Shown here: positions 1 through 7,833 of the stretch, one piece after another
How positions within the stretch are numbered: position 1 is the stretch's first letter
How the letters are laid out: every line of letters begins with the position of its first letter
Assembly (NCBI GenBank): GCA_963804005.1
Contig: CAWDOP010000019.1
Span: 69,949-133,948, forward strand
DNA: 64,000 nt
Source: JAGXRK01 sp963804005
GTDB taxonomy: Bacteria > Bacteroidota > Ignavibacteria > Ignavibacteriales > Ignavibacteriaceae
Direction: 5' to 3'
Notes under the pieces: generated by a model
The model's input: the letters and a program-made list of their open reading frames with translations, nothing else
The model's database searches: none
What the model was told of the DNA's origin: nothing
Made by a program: the position numbers and the translations under genes

Positions 1-725
1 AAGTTGCACAAATAAAGCAGCTTGTAATACCTGATGAAAGTTTATTTGTAGTTGACTCGATGACAGGGCAGGATGCAGTAAATTCGGCAAAAGCATTTAA
101 CGAAACTGTTAACTTTGACGGAATTGTTCTTACAAAACTTGATGGCGATGCAAGAGGCGGTGCTGCGCTTTCAATTCGTTCAGTTGTTGGTAAACCAATA
201 AAATTTATCAGCAACGGTGAGAAAGTTGACAGCCTTGAAGTTTTTTTTCCTGAAAGATTAGCTTCAAGAATTCTGGGTAAAGGTGATATTGTTTCGCTTG
301 TTGAGAAAGCCCAGGAATCATTTGATGAGTTTGAAGCAGAGAAGCTTGAGGAAAAATTAAGGAAAAATAAATTTGATTTTGATGATTTTCTTAACCAAAT
401 TAAAACCATTAAGAAAATGGGTTCATTGTCATCTTTAATTGGAATGATTCCGGGTGTGGGAAATCAGTTGAAAAATGCACATATTGATGATAAGGCTTTA
501 GTTAAAGTTGAAGCAATCATCAATTCAATGACGAAAGTAGAAAGAAGTAGTCCAAAAATTCTGAATGGAAACCGCAGAAAAAGAATTGCAAAGGGAAGCG
601 GAACTTCAGTTCAGGATGTAAATCGTTTAGTTAAACAATTTGGAGAGATGCAGAAAATGATGAGCCAGATGAGTAAAAAAGGATTTGGCAACCCTGCAGC
701 TTTCCGAAATCTTAAATTTAATTGA
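1..725 (+). CDS. ffh: Signal recognition particle protein Ffh, C-terminal part (5' end outside window)
   Basis: This is the GTPase subunit of the signal recognition particle, which binds signal sequences on the ribosome and delivers them to FtsY. The open frame already runs at base 3, so the gene starts upstream; about 240 residues are visible. They include the end of the G domain with TKLDGDARGG (guanine-specificity region) and then the M domain, ending in a methionine-rich stretch (EMQKMMSQMSKK) that binds signal peptides and 4.5S RNA. The TGA stop is followed 31 bases later by rpsP, the usual ffh-rpsP-rimM-trmD-rplS order. Identification is secure; only the N-terminal NG region is missing. 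Confidence 0.97.
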   Translation, partial: VAQIKQLVIPDESLFVVDSMTGQDAVNSAKAFNETVNFDGIVLTKLDGDARGGAALSIRSVVGKPIKFISNGEKVDSLEVFFPERLASRILGKGDIVSLVEKAQESFDEFEAEKLEEKLRKNKFDFDDFLNQIKTIKKMGSLSSLIGMIPGVGNQLKNAHIDDKALVKVEAIINSMTKVERSSPKILNGNRRKRIAKGSGTSVQDVNRLVKQFGEMQKMMSQMSKKGFGNPAAFRNLKFN

Positions 726-756
726 TATATTATATTATTATCGGAGGTTAATAAAC

Positions 757-1191
757 TTGGCTGTTAAGTTAAGACTAAGAAGAATGGGTAAAAAGAAACA
801 GCCCATATATAAAATCGTTGCTGCTGATTCAAGATCACCCAGAGACGGTAAGTTTCTTGAAGCGGTAGGATTATATAATCCTTTAACAAATCCTCATACT
901 GTTGAAGTCAGTGAAGATAGAGTTCAGTATTGGTTGGATAAAGGCGCTCAACCTACTTTAACGGTAAAAAGTCTTTTAAGTAAAAAAGGCATTATGCTTA
1001 AGAGAGATCTTAAGAAAAGAGGATTTACTGAAGATCGTGTAAAAACTGAAGTAGAAAACTGGGAAAAACAGCGCGAAGCAAAAGCTGCTGTTAAAAAAAC
1101 AAAGAAAAAGAAAAAAGAAACTGTTGTTCAGGAATCCAGCACTGAAGTCGTTGCTGAAAAAACTGAGCAGCCTGAGCAACCTGCAGAATAG
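757..1191 (+). CDS. rpsP: 30S ribosomal protein S16 with a charged C-terminal tail
   Basis: Small-subunit ribosomal protein S16. I place the start at the TTG at 757, giving MAVKLRLRRMGKKKQP, the standard S16 N-terminus. A strong GGAGG lies about 10 bases upstream at 743-747, while a longer in-frame extension would run back into ffh. The conserved S16 core fills roughly residues 1-85. A low-complexity tail of about 55 residues follows, first lysine-rich (KKTKKKKK) and then glutamate/proline-rich (EQPEQPAE). Such tails occur on S16 in this superphylum, but their role is not known to me. Second gene of the SRP/ribosome operon. Confidence 0.95.
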   Translation: MAVKLRLRRMGKKKQPIYKIVAADSRSPRDGKFLEAVGLYNPLTNPHTVEVSEDRVQYWLDKGAQPTLTVKSLLSKKGIMLKRDLKKRGFTEDRVKTEVENWEKQREAKAAVKKTKKKKKETVVQESSTEVVAEKTEQPEQPAE

Positions 1192-1322
1192 GAGTTTATA
1201 ATTCGTACAACAGAGGTAATGGGTGCGGCTTCTGGGAAACTCATAATTGTTTTCGTAATGCTTCTATAACATTACTGTACAAAATACGTTACTGCTCCCG
1301 GGCTATTATAGGAGGCTTCTTA
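1192..1322 (+). other. 131-base leader between rpsP and khpA with alternative hairpins
   Basis: No convincing gene lies here. GTAATG occurs at 1216-1221 and again at 1255-1260, and either copy can pair with CATTAC at 1270-1275, so two mutually exclusive hairpins can be drawn. A good ribosome binding site (AGGAGG, about 1310-1316) serves khpA. A 16-codon reading frame at 1219 has an AGAGG only two bases upstream and is probably spurious. The gap is unusually long for an operon whose other junctions are short or overlapping. A regulatory function is a guess. Confidence 0.3.
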
Positions 1323-1556
1323 ATGAAAGAGTTCATTGAATTTATCGCCAAAAGCCTTGTCGATCATCCGGAAGGTGTTGTTGTTGACATGCAAATTTCT
1401 GAGGAGAATAAACATGTCCTTTCACTTAGGGTTCAACCGGACGATGTTGGAAAAGTGATTGGTAAACAGGGTAGAACCGCTCAGGCAATGAGAACGCTTC
1501 TAACAGCTGTTGCCGCTAAGAATCATAAACGAGCCATTCTCGAAATACTGGACTAA
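1323..1556 (+). CDS. khpA: KH-domain RNA-binding protein (KhpA/YlqC family)
   Basis: Small single-domain RNA-binding protein of 77 residues. The KH signature is visible as VGKVIGKQGRTAQAMR, with the GKQG loop near residue 48 that grips the RNA backbone. The length matches the family (75-80 residues). In Firmicutes the homologue pairs with KhpB and influences cell division and translation; whether it does so here is unknown. It sits between rpsP and rimM, its usual place, behind an AGGAGG ribosome binding site. Cytoplasmic. Confidence 0.93.
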   Translation: MKEFIEFIAKSLVDHPEGVVVDMQISEENKHVLSLRVQPDDVGKVIGKQGRTAQAMRTLLTAVAAKNHKRAILEILD

Positions 1557-1574
1557 GGAGCTAGTTTAATTGAT

Positions 1575-2093
1575 GTGAACGATTTTTATTTAATAGCTCG
1601 TATCACTTCAATCTCGGGATCTGAAGGTTTTCTTAATCTTCAGATCATTACTGATTTTGCAGAAAAGCTTGTTAATCTAAAAGAAGTTTATATCGATTTC
1701 TTTGGAAGCAAGAAAAAGTTTTTAGTGGAGGATCTTAGACAATCAAAAAAATCTTCTCAGATTAAATTTAAAAGATTTAATTCGATAAGAGAATTACAGA
1801 TATTGCTTGGAAGAGATGTTTTTATATCAGGCAAAAATTTGACACAACTTCCTGAGGGAAGTTACTTTATTCACGATTTGATTGATGTTGAAGTTCAAAG
1901 AGATAACAGAATACTCGGTAGGATACGTGAGGTAATGAATCTTCCGGCAAATGATGTTTTTGTAATTGTTGATGATAAAGGAAATGAATTATTAATTCCT
2001 TTTGTTCTTGATTTTATTGAACAATTGGATTTAAAAAATAAAAAATTAATTCTTAAGCCCGGAGTTGGTGAATACGAAGATGATGAGAATTGA
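1575..2093 (+). CDS. rimM: Ribosome maturation factor RimM
   Basis: Assembly factor for the 30S subunit; it binds S19 and helps mature the head of 16S rRNA. The protein has 172 residues: an N-terminal RimM beta-barrel (about 1-85) and a C-terminal PRC-barrel (about 95-165, with LIDVEV and LLIPFV). The start is a GTG at 1575, with AAGGAG upstream overlapping the khpA stop. The 3' end overlaps trmD by about 11 bases, suggesting translational coupling. Sequence divergence is ordinary for this fast-evolving family; context makes the call firm. Confidence 0.9.
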   Translation: MNDFYLIARITSISGSEGFLNLQIITDFAEKLVNLKEVYIDFFGSKKKFLVEDLRQSKKSSQIKFKRFNSIRELQILLGRDVFISGKNLTQLPEGSYFIHDLIDVEVQRDNRILGRIREVMNLPANDVFVIVDDKGNELLIPFVLDFIEQLDLKNKKLILKPGVGEYEDDEN

Positions 2094-2757
2094 TTTAATT
2101 ACCGGCGTTCCCGATTTAATTAGTAGTCCTCTTAATACCAGTATTCTAAAACGGGCGCAGGATAAAAAGAAAATTGAATTATTTATTCATAATCTAAGAG
2201 ACTATGCTTTTAATAAGCATAAACAGATTGATGATAAGCCGTTCGGCGGAGGACCCGGAATGGTGCTTAAACCCGAACCGTTCTTTGAATGTATTGGAAA
2301 ACTTCAGCAGGAAAGAAAATACGATCATATAATCTTTACCACACCAAAGGGAAAGATTTTTAATCAGAAAGTTGCTAATCGGTTTTCGCTTGCTGAAAAT
2401 ATAATAGTTATTGCAGGTCATTATAAAGATGTTGATGATCGTGTTCGTGAGAGTTTTGCTACTGAAGAAATTTCTATTGGAAATTTTGTTTTAACAGGAG
2501 GCGAACTCCCTGCACTTATCATCATAGATGCGGTAGTTAGGCTTCTTCCCGGTGTTCTTAATGATAGTGAAGCCGCTCTCGATGATTCTTTCCAGGATGG
2601 TGAGATGGTTGAAGCTCCTTATTTTACCAGACCTGCAGAATACAGGGGAATGAAAGTTCCTGAAGTTCTTCTATCCGGCAATGAAAAAGAAATTAAAAAA
2701 TGGAAAGAAGAACAATCCAGAATACTAACTGAAAAATGGAAAAATTTAAATAAATAG
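2083..2757 (+). CDS. trmD: tRNA (guanine-37-N1)-methyltransferase TrmD
   Basis: Methylates G37 next to the anticodon of tRNAs with G36, using S-adenosylmethionine, and so prevents +1 frameshifting. Characteristic blocks are visible: NKHKQIDDKPFGGGPGMV, GHYKDVDDRVRE and GNFVLTGGELPALIIIDAV, which form the trefoil-knotted SPOUT cofactor site. I chose the ATG at 2083 (MRIDLITGVPDL), the family N-terminus; an ATG one codon earlier is equally possible. It overlaps rimM and is followed 11 bases later by rplS. About 224 residues, normal length. Confidence 0.95.
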   Translation: MRIDLITGVPDLISSPLNTSILKRAQDKKKIELFIHNLRDYAFNKHKQIDDKPFGGGPGMVLKPEPFFECIGKLQQERKYDHIIFTTPKGKIFNQKVANRFSLAENIIVIAGHYKDVDDRVRESFATEEISIGNFVLTGGELPALIIIDAVVRLLPGVLNDSEAALDDSFQDGEMVEAPYFTRPAEYRGMKVPEVLLSGNEKEIKKWKEEQSRILTEKWKNLNK

Positions 2758-2768
2758 TGGAGTTACTC

Positions 2769-3113
2769 ATGGTTGATGTAAATAACGTTCTGCCAGATCA
2801 GGTTAGAACAGATATACCTAAATTTAATTCGGGCGATCATATTCGTGTACACGTCAGAGTTGTCGAAGGTGATAAGGAAAGAATACAGACTTTCGAAGGC
2901 GATGTTATAAGTGTACGAGGAGCCGGATTAAATAAATCGTTCACCGTAAGAAAAGTTTCGAGCGGTGTTGGAGTTGAAAGAATTTTCCCTTTCAACTCAC
3001 CCAAAATTGCAAAGATTGAGCTTCTAAAAGAAGGTAATGTAAGAAAAGCAAAACTTTATTACTTAAGAAATCTTTCTGGTAAAGCTGCAAGAATTAAGAG
3101 CAAAAAATCTTAA
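2769..3113 (+). CDS. rplS: 50S ribosomal protein L19
   Basis: Large-subunit protein at the 30S-50S interface. The protein has 114 residues with the L19 core (FNSGDHIRVHVRVVEGDKER, then GVGVERIFPFNSPKI and KLYYLRNLSGKAARIK). The start is the ATG at 2769, with the GTGGAG just upstream as ribosome binding site; an in-frame GTG at 2757 overlaps the trmD stop and is less likely. Last gene of the ffh-to-rplS operon, followed by a clear terminator. Confidence 0.96.
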   Translation: MVDVNNVLPDQVRTDIPKFNSGDHIRVHVRVVEGDKERIQTFEGDVISVRGAGLNKSFTVRKVSSGVGVERIFPFNSPKIAKIELLKEGNVRKAKLYYLRNLSGKAARIKSKKS

Positions 3114-3134
3114 TTTTTCTTTAACATAAATTTC

Positions 3135-3160
3135 AGCCGCTCTGAACAGCGGCTTTTTTA
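3135..3160 (+). terminator. Rho-independent terminator after rplS
   Basis: A perfect 7-bp stem (AGCCGCT / AGCGGCT) with a six-base loop is followed by a run of six T residues. It closes the ribosomal operon 21 bases after the rplS stop. Confidence 0.9.
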
Positions 3161-3165
3161 TTTCT

Positions 3166-3905
3166 ATGAAAACAAAACTTTTTCTTCCGCAAAATTTCTA
3201 CGCAAATTTATTTCTAACTGAATTAAATCCCGATCATGATATTGAAGTTATTTGCCTGCCCGCAGCTTTGATTTCTAAAAAGATCGCTGAAGATGAAAAT
3301 TCAATTGGGATAATTCCCACACTTGATTTGCTTACATTCAAAGATCTTTTTGTATCATCAAGAATCGGTATTTCCTTTAACGCTTTACTTTCTAATTCTT
3401 ATCTCTACTTTAATGAAGAGCAGGAAACAATAGATGAAATTTCTTTAGTAGGCGATGTAACTGCGAATGAAATCATACTCAGTAAAATTCTTTTCCGTGA
3501 ATTTTATGATCTTGATATAAATCCAAAATTAATAACAGACGATTCTACATTGATTCAGAAAAGTTTAATTGAGTTGGCGATAAAAATTTTCAGGATGAAA
3601 TTTTTATAAACGGACTAAGTTTCTCTGAAGAGATAATCGAGATGATAAATGCACCATATATTAATTTTGCATTGGCAGGTTCTTCAGAAAAATTGCTGAA
3701 TGGTTTTGTCACCCAACATGAAAATAAATTTGTTGACGGACACGAAGAAAGTCTGACAAAAACTGAAACAGGATTTCCGGAATTGTCAAAAGATTTTATT
3801 GCCGTAAATATTCAGCACGTTGTTTTTGATTTTGAAAATCAGGATTTGGAAGGAATTAAAACATTATTGCAAATGCCGTATTATTACGGTATTGTAAAGA
3901 AATGA
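3166..3905 (+). pseudogene. MqnA/MqnD-like (futalosine-pathway type) protein, frameshifted
   Basis: Two reading frames together make one protein of about 245 residues. The first (from the ATG at 3166) has GIIPTLDLLTFKDLFVSS and LVGDVTANEIILSKIL and ends at 3609. The continuation VGDKNFQDEIFINGLSFSEE begins in another frame near 3573 and stops at 3905. One base missing near 3571-3573 restores continuity as a typical 'LI-VGD' segment. The fold and motifs resemble the menaquinone MqnA/MqnD solute-binding-like family, but I recognise this only weakly. It could be a genuine pseudogene or a consensus error. It starts five bases after the rplS terminator. Confidence 0.5.
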
Positions 3906-3973
3906 TTGATCTGAAATTCGTTTAATTCTTATATCATATAACGTTCATTTTATATTATGGGAGGTTTTGTTGT

Positions 3974-5738
3974 ATGAAAAAAACTCTGCTGTTCTTATTT
4001 ACTTTTCTTATTTTTGTTTTACCATACTGGCTCAGGAACTTCCGAAGCAAATGACCGAGGAAGAAAAAATTCTTTGGCGTACATATGTTCCTTCATACAA
4101 TCCTGAATTTTCAACTCCTCCTCCAACCACTGTAAGAACAATGGCAGAATGGGAAGAGCTACAGGGAATAGTAATTACTTGGTCAACTCAGTACACAATA
4201 CTTACGGGAAATTGTTAGATATGCTCAGCGAGAATGTAAGGTTTATATTGTTTGTTCTAATCCAAACACAGTTAGAAATTATTTAACAAGCGGAGGAGTT
4301 CCTATTAACAATATTGAATTTTTAGTTTTTCCATTTAATTCAATTTGGATTAGAGATTATGGTCCTTGGACAGTTTACTCCGATGGCAGTGATAGTTTAA
4401 ATATAATAGACTGGATATACAATCGTCCACGCCCCGATGACGATAATATTTCTGTTTTATTTGCTGATACAATAAATGTTCCAATTTATCAAACAACTGA
4501 AGAACCTTATAGATTAGTTCATACCGGCGGAAATTTTATGGTTGATGGACTGGGAACTGCATTTTCATCTAAACTTGTATTTGAAGAAAATCCTACAAAG
4601 ACGGAAGAACAAATTGACAGTATTATGAATTTATTTATGGGAATAAATAGATTCATAAAAATGGATAATCTGCAATATGATGTGATTCATCATATAGATA
4701 TGCATATGAAACTTCTTGATGAAGAAACTCTTCTTGTCGGTGAATATCCAACGGGAGTTTCTGATGGTCCGTACATTGAGATCAAATCTTGAGTATCTGC
4801 AAAATAATTTTCTCACACCATACGGAAAGCCTTTAGAGTAGTTAGAATTCCAATGCCACCGGATCAGACCTGGAAAATATCCTGATGAAGGCGGCGATTA
4901 TCGTACTTACACTAATTCTCTTATTGTTAATAGAACTGTAATTGTACCTACTTATGAGGAAATGTATGATACAACTGCCTTAAGAATTTATCGTGAAGCA
5001 ATGCCTGGATATAATATAGTAGGAATTAACTGTAATTCTATTATTTATTTAAATGGTGCAATACATTGTATTACTAAGGAAGTTGGTTCATTTAATCCTC
5101 TTTTCATTTCTCATTCAAGAGTTCGTGACACAATTAGTACAAATGATGCAGATTGAAATAAAAGCTTTAGTAAAAAATCAAAGCGGAATTTCACAGGCAA
5201 ATTTATTCTGGACAACGGATACAACTCAGGGATATACTTCAGAATCAATGAGTTACTTAAGTGGAGATACGTTAACTGGATTTATTCCTGCACAGACTAC
5301 TTCAACAGAAGTTTTTTATTACATAAGTGCAACATCAACAAACGGAAAAACAATTACCAAACCTATAACTGCTCCATCAGGTTATTATAAGTTTTATGTT
5401 GAAGATCCAACTTCAGTTGAACTGGCTTCCGGAAAGGGAGCACCGGATAGATTTGAACTTGATGCAGAATTATCCTAATCCGTTTAATCCAAGTACAACA
5501 ATTAAGTATTCAATACCAACCTGTAGAGACAAAGCATGCCTTGTCCGTACAATTAATAATATTCGATGTTTTGGGTAACGAAGTGGCAACACTTGTTAAT
5601 GAAGAAAAACCAGCCGGAAGTTATGAAGTTGATTTCAATGCAAGTTCAGCCGCAAGCGGATTACCAAGCGGTGTTTATTTTTATAAATTACAGGCAGGTA
5701 ATTATATTGAAACAAAGAAAATGTTGCTGTTAAAGTAG
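3974..5738 (+). pseudogene. Agmatine deiminase / peptidylarginine deiminase-like T9SS cargo, multiply frameshifted
   Basis: The pieces add up to a secreted PAD_porph-family (guanidino-modifying) enzyme. There is a signal peptide starting MKKTLLFLFTF at the ATG at 3974 (GGGAGG upstream). Then come IWIRDYGPW, HTGGNFMVDG, EGGDYRTYTNS and the catalytic-cysteine region GAIHCITKEV. The gene ends in a T9SS type A sorting domain (YPNPFNPSTTIKYS through SGLPSGVYFYKLQAG to KKMLLLK). I count about eight single-base shifts, near 4016, 4204, 4780, 4834, 4872, 5150, 5462 and 5516. After correction no stop codon interrupts the frame. As written it cannot make the enzyme. Confidence 0.85.
5522..5551. repeat. 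30-base palindrome inside the sorting-domain coding region
   Basis: An imperfect palindrome centred on GCATGC begins TGTAGAGACAAAG and ends TTGTCCGTACA; 12 of 15 positions pair. It lies between the codons for the sorting-domain block KYSIP and those for QLIIFDVLGNEV. In the restored frame it adds about ten codons (PVETKHALSV) in a linker. It looks like an in-frame insertion of a small dispersed hairpin element into a tolerant loop. Confidence 0.6.
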
Positions 5739-5762
5739 GATAAGGAAAAAATAACAATTTTC

Positions 5763-5893
5763 GAGGTCGTCTCATAAGTCCAAATTTCCTTGTCATTCCC
5801 GTGAAAGCGGGAATCCAAAATCAATAAAACAAAATGGATTCCCACTTTCGTGGGAATGACAAATGAGTAAAATTTATTTTTGAGACAGCCCCC
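5763..5893. repeat. MITE-like palindromic element (about 131 bp)
   Basis: The ends are inverted: GGTCGTCTCA at the left against TGAGACAGCC at the right. Inside are two inverted 26-base copies, 5792-5817 and 5835-5860, matching at 23 of 26 positions; each is itself a hairpin of the form TTCCCG-N-CGGGAA. There is no coding capacity. It follows the broken deiminase gene and precedes the DDAH gene. Its transcript would fold into one long hairpin and could also act as a terminator. Confidence 0.65.
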
Positions 5894-5940
5894 TTTTTTG
5901 TTTATTTTTATTATAACTCAGAACTAAAATTATTAACCGA

Positions 5941-6702
5941 ATGTTTACAAAAGCAATAGTAAAAACTCCTTGTAAAAATCTGATAAACGGATTAACAAGC
6001 TATGATCTTGGTCCTCCAGACTATTTTTTAGCCCTCGAGCAGCATAGAAAATATATTGAAGCTCTTAGAGAATGTGGTCTCGAAGTTACAATATTAGAAG
6101 CTGATGAAAACTATCCCGATTCAACATTTGTGGAAGACACTGCTTTATTAACCTCACAATGTGCAATTATTACAAATCCGGGCGCACCTTCTCGCAAAGG
6201 CGAAATAATAGAGATTAATGATATTGTAAAAAATTTCTATTCAAATGTTGAAATGATAAAAGCACCCGGAACTTTAGAAGCCGGTGATGTAATGATGGTC
6301 GGTAAACATTTTTTTGTAGGATTATCAGAACGAACAAATCAAAAAGGAGCAGATCAACTAATAAGTATTCTTTCTAAATATGGATTTACCGGCTCTCACG
6401 TTTTGTTTGATAATATACTACATCTTAAATCAGGCGTTTCATATCTTGAGAATAATAACTTGTTATTGATAAAGGATTTCGCCAATAAACCGGAATTTCA
6501 GAAGTACAACTTAATTCTTGTTGATGATGATGAAAGTTATGCTGCAAATAGTCTGTGGATAAATGATAAGATTTTAGTCCCTAAAGGATTTCCGAAGACA
6601 AAAAAGAAAATTGAAAATGCTGGCTATAATACAATTGAACTTGATGTTTCCGAGTTCAGGAAACTTGATGGAGGATTAAGCTGTCTTTCGTTGAGGTTCT
6701 GA
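5941..6702 (+). CDS. Dimethylarginine dimethylaminohydrolase-like hydrolase (DDAH family)
   Basis: A 253-residue cytoplasmic enzyme of the guanidino-group-modifying superfamily. DDAH members hydrolyse methylated arginines to citrulline and methylamines. Visible motifs are DSTFVEDTALL (substrate acid residues), APGTLEAGDVM, LHLKSGVSYL with the catalytic histidine, and the C-terminal GGLSCLSLRF with the nucleophilic cysteine. All key residues are present and the length is normal. Some family members act as arginine or other guanidine hydrolases, so the exact substrate is open. It neighbours a broken gene of the same superfamily (3974-5738). Confidence 0.85.
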   Translation: MFTKAIVKTPCKNLINGLTSYDLGPPDYFLALEQHRKYIEALRECGLEVTILEADENYPDSTFVEDTALLTSQCAIITNPGAPSRKGEIIEINDIVKNFYSNVEMIKAPGTLEAGDVMMVGKHFFVGLSERTNQKGADQLISILSKYGFTGSHVLFDNILHLKSGVSYLENNNLLLIKDFANKPEFQKYNLILVDDDESYAANSLWINDKILVPKGFPKTKKKIENAGYNTIELDVSEFRKLDGGLSCLSLRF

Positions 6703-6713
6703 AAATTAAGTAT

Positions 6714-6738
6714 AAAAGGGCGATTCATCGAATCGCCC
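6714..6738 (-). terminator. Terminator of the serA-like gene
   Basis: An 8-bp perfect stem (GGGCGATT / AATCGCCC) with a five-base loop at 6718-6738. On the minus strand it is followed by TTTT (6717-6714), so it terminates the leftward transcript from 6782-7729. It may also stop the converging DDAH transcript. Confidence 0.75.
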
Positions 6739-6781
6739 AAAACAAATAGCAGATTAAATCTCTGCTAAAGAATACTCTATT

Positions 6782-7729
6782 TTAACCGTTAACCTTGTTG
6801 TCAACCACTCCGCTTTCAACGTAATGTTTTATTATTCTTATTGTTTCTTCAGCAACCGCATTCTGTGCCTGCTCTGTTGATGCGCCGATATGATGCGTTA
6901 CATACACATTAGGATTATCCTGCCAAACTGATTTAACTTCACCGGTTTTTCCTTCCGGTTCACCTTTAAATACATCAATAGCTACATGCAGATTTTTTTC
7001 CTTAATTGCTTCAATAAGATCCTCTTCAACAATAACATCCTGGCGGGATGTGTTTATAATGTAAGCACCGTCCTTCATATAACTTAAAATTTGTTTATTA
7101 ATCATTCCTTTTGTTTGGGGTGTGGCAGGAAGATGGATGGAAACCACATCACACAAAGGAAGCAGTTGATCCATTTCATTAATAAGTTTTATCTGAACTC
7201 CTTCGATAGGAACAACATCTTTACCATAAACAGTCATTTCAAAAGCTAGTGCTCGCCTGGCAACTTCCTTTCCAATGTTTCCAACACCAATTAGACCGAG
7301 AGTTTTTCCTTTGAGTCCTTTACCTTTAGAATATTTATCTTTATTCCAAACTCCATTTCTGAAATCAGCAACATTGTCAGGTATAAAGCGATCCAGAGAA
7401 ATCATTAACCCTATTGCAAGTTCTGCAACAGCCACAGCATTCATACCGGGGCAGTTGGCAACGGCAACACCTTTTTTACTTGCAGCCGCAATGTTGATAT
7501 TGTTTACACCAGAGCCGGCACGAATGATGAGATTAAGTTTATTGCTTACGTTTATTGCTTCTTCGTTTACTACTGTTGAACGTACAACAACTATATCAGC
7601 ATCTTTAGCTGCTTCGGGAAGCTCTTTTTCTCCAAGCTTTGCATTATAAATGACTTCAAGATCAAGATCTTTCATTTGCTGGATATAATTATCTGGAAAT
7701 TTGTCGGCTACTAATACTTTACGTTTCAT
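6782..7729 (-). CDS. D-3-phosphoglycerate dehydrogenase-like 2-hydroxyacid dehydrogenase
   Basis: NAD-dependent D-isomer 2-hydroxyacid dehydrogenase of 315 residues. Motifs are VRSTVVNEEAI, RAGSGVNNIN, the Rossmann loop GLIGVGNIGKEVARRA, INTSRQDVIVEEDL and the catalytic-histidine region HIGASTEQAQ. The length fits a short SerA without the C-terminal ACT domain, so it probably makes 3-phosphohydroxypyruvate for serine; other 2-hydroxyacids cannot be excluded. I start at the ATG at 7729 (MKRKVLVADKF), preceded by AAAGAGG; an ATG ten codons upstream is open but has no comparable site. No serB or serC is adjacent. Confidence 0.85.
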   Translation of the reverse strand: MKRKVLVADKFPDNYIQQMKDLDLEVIYNAKLGEKELPEAAKDADIVVVRSTVVNEEAINVSNKLNLIIRAGSGVNNINIAAASKKGVAVANCPGMNAVAVAELAIGLMISLDRFIPDNVADFRNGVWNKDKYSKGKGLKGKTLGLIGVGNIGKEVARRALAFEMTVYGKDVVPIEGVQIKLINEMDQLLPLCDVVSIHLPATPQTKGMINKQILSYMKDGAYIINTSRQDVIVEEDLIEAIKEKNLHVAIDVFKGEPEGKTGEVKSVWQDNPNVYVTHHIGASTEQAQNAVAEETIRIIKHYVESGVVDNKVNG

Positions 7730-7764
7730 TTTAACCTCTTTGATTTTATTTATTTTCATAATAT

Positions 7765-7820
7765 GTCACACTGAGCTTGTCGAAGTGTGACTGTCATCCT
7801 TCGATAAACTCAGGATGACA
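7765..7820. repeat. Tandem pair of related palindromes
   Basis: The first (7765-7791) has an 8-bp stem GTCACACT / AGTGTGAC. The second (7792-7820) has a 9-bp stem TGTCATCCT / AGGATGACA. The loops are related in inverted orientation (GAGCTTGTCGA against the reverse of TCGATAAACTC), so they are two copies of one repeat facing each other. This repeat type is widespread in bacterial intergenic DNA. It lies between the knot-protein gene and the serA-like gene. Confidence 0.7.
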
Positions 7821-7833
7821 ATTTGTTTATTAA

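Noticed and set aside
1219..1269. 16-codon frame in the rpsP-khpA leader
   Set aside because: The AGAGG is only two bases from the ATG and the peptide resembles nothing; probably chance.
7275..7649. 124-codon frame on the + strand inside the serA-like gene
   Set aside because: It is the antisense shadow of an intact gene with clear motifs and shows no family features.
6782..7759. Longer start of the serA-like gene at 7759
   Set aside because: It adds ten codons without a ribosome binding site, while AAAGAGG sits before the ATG at 7729.
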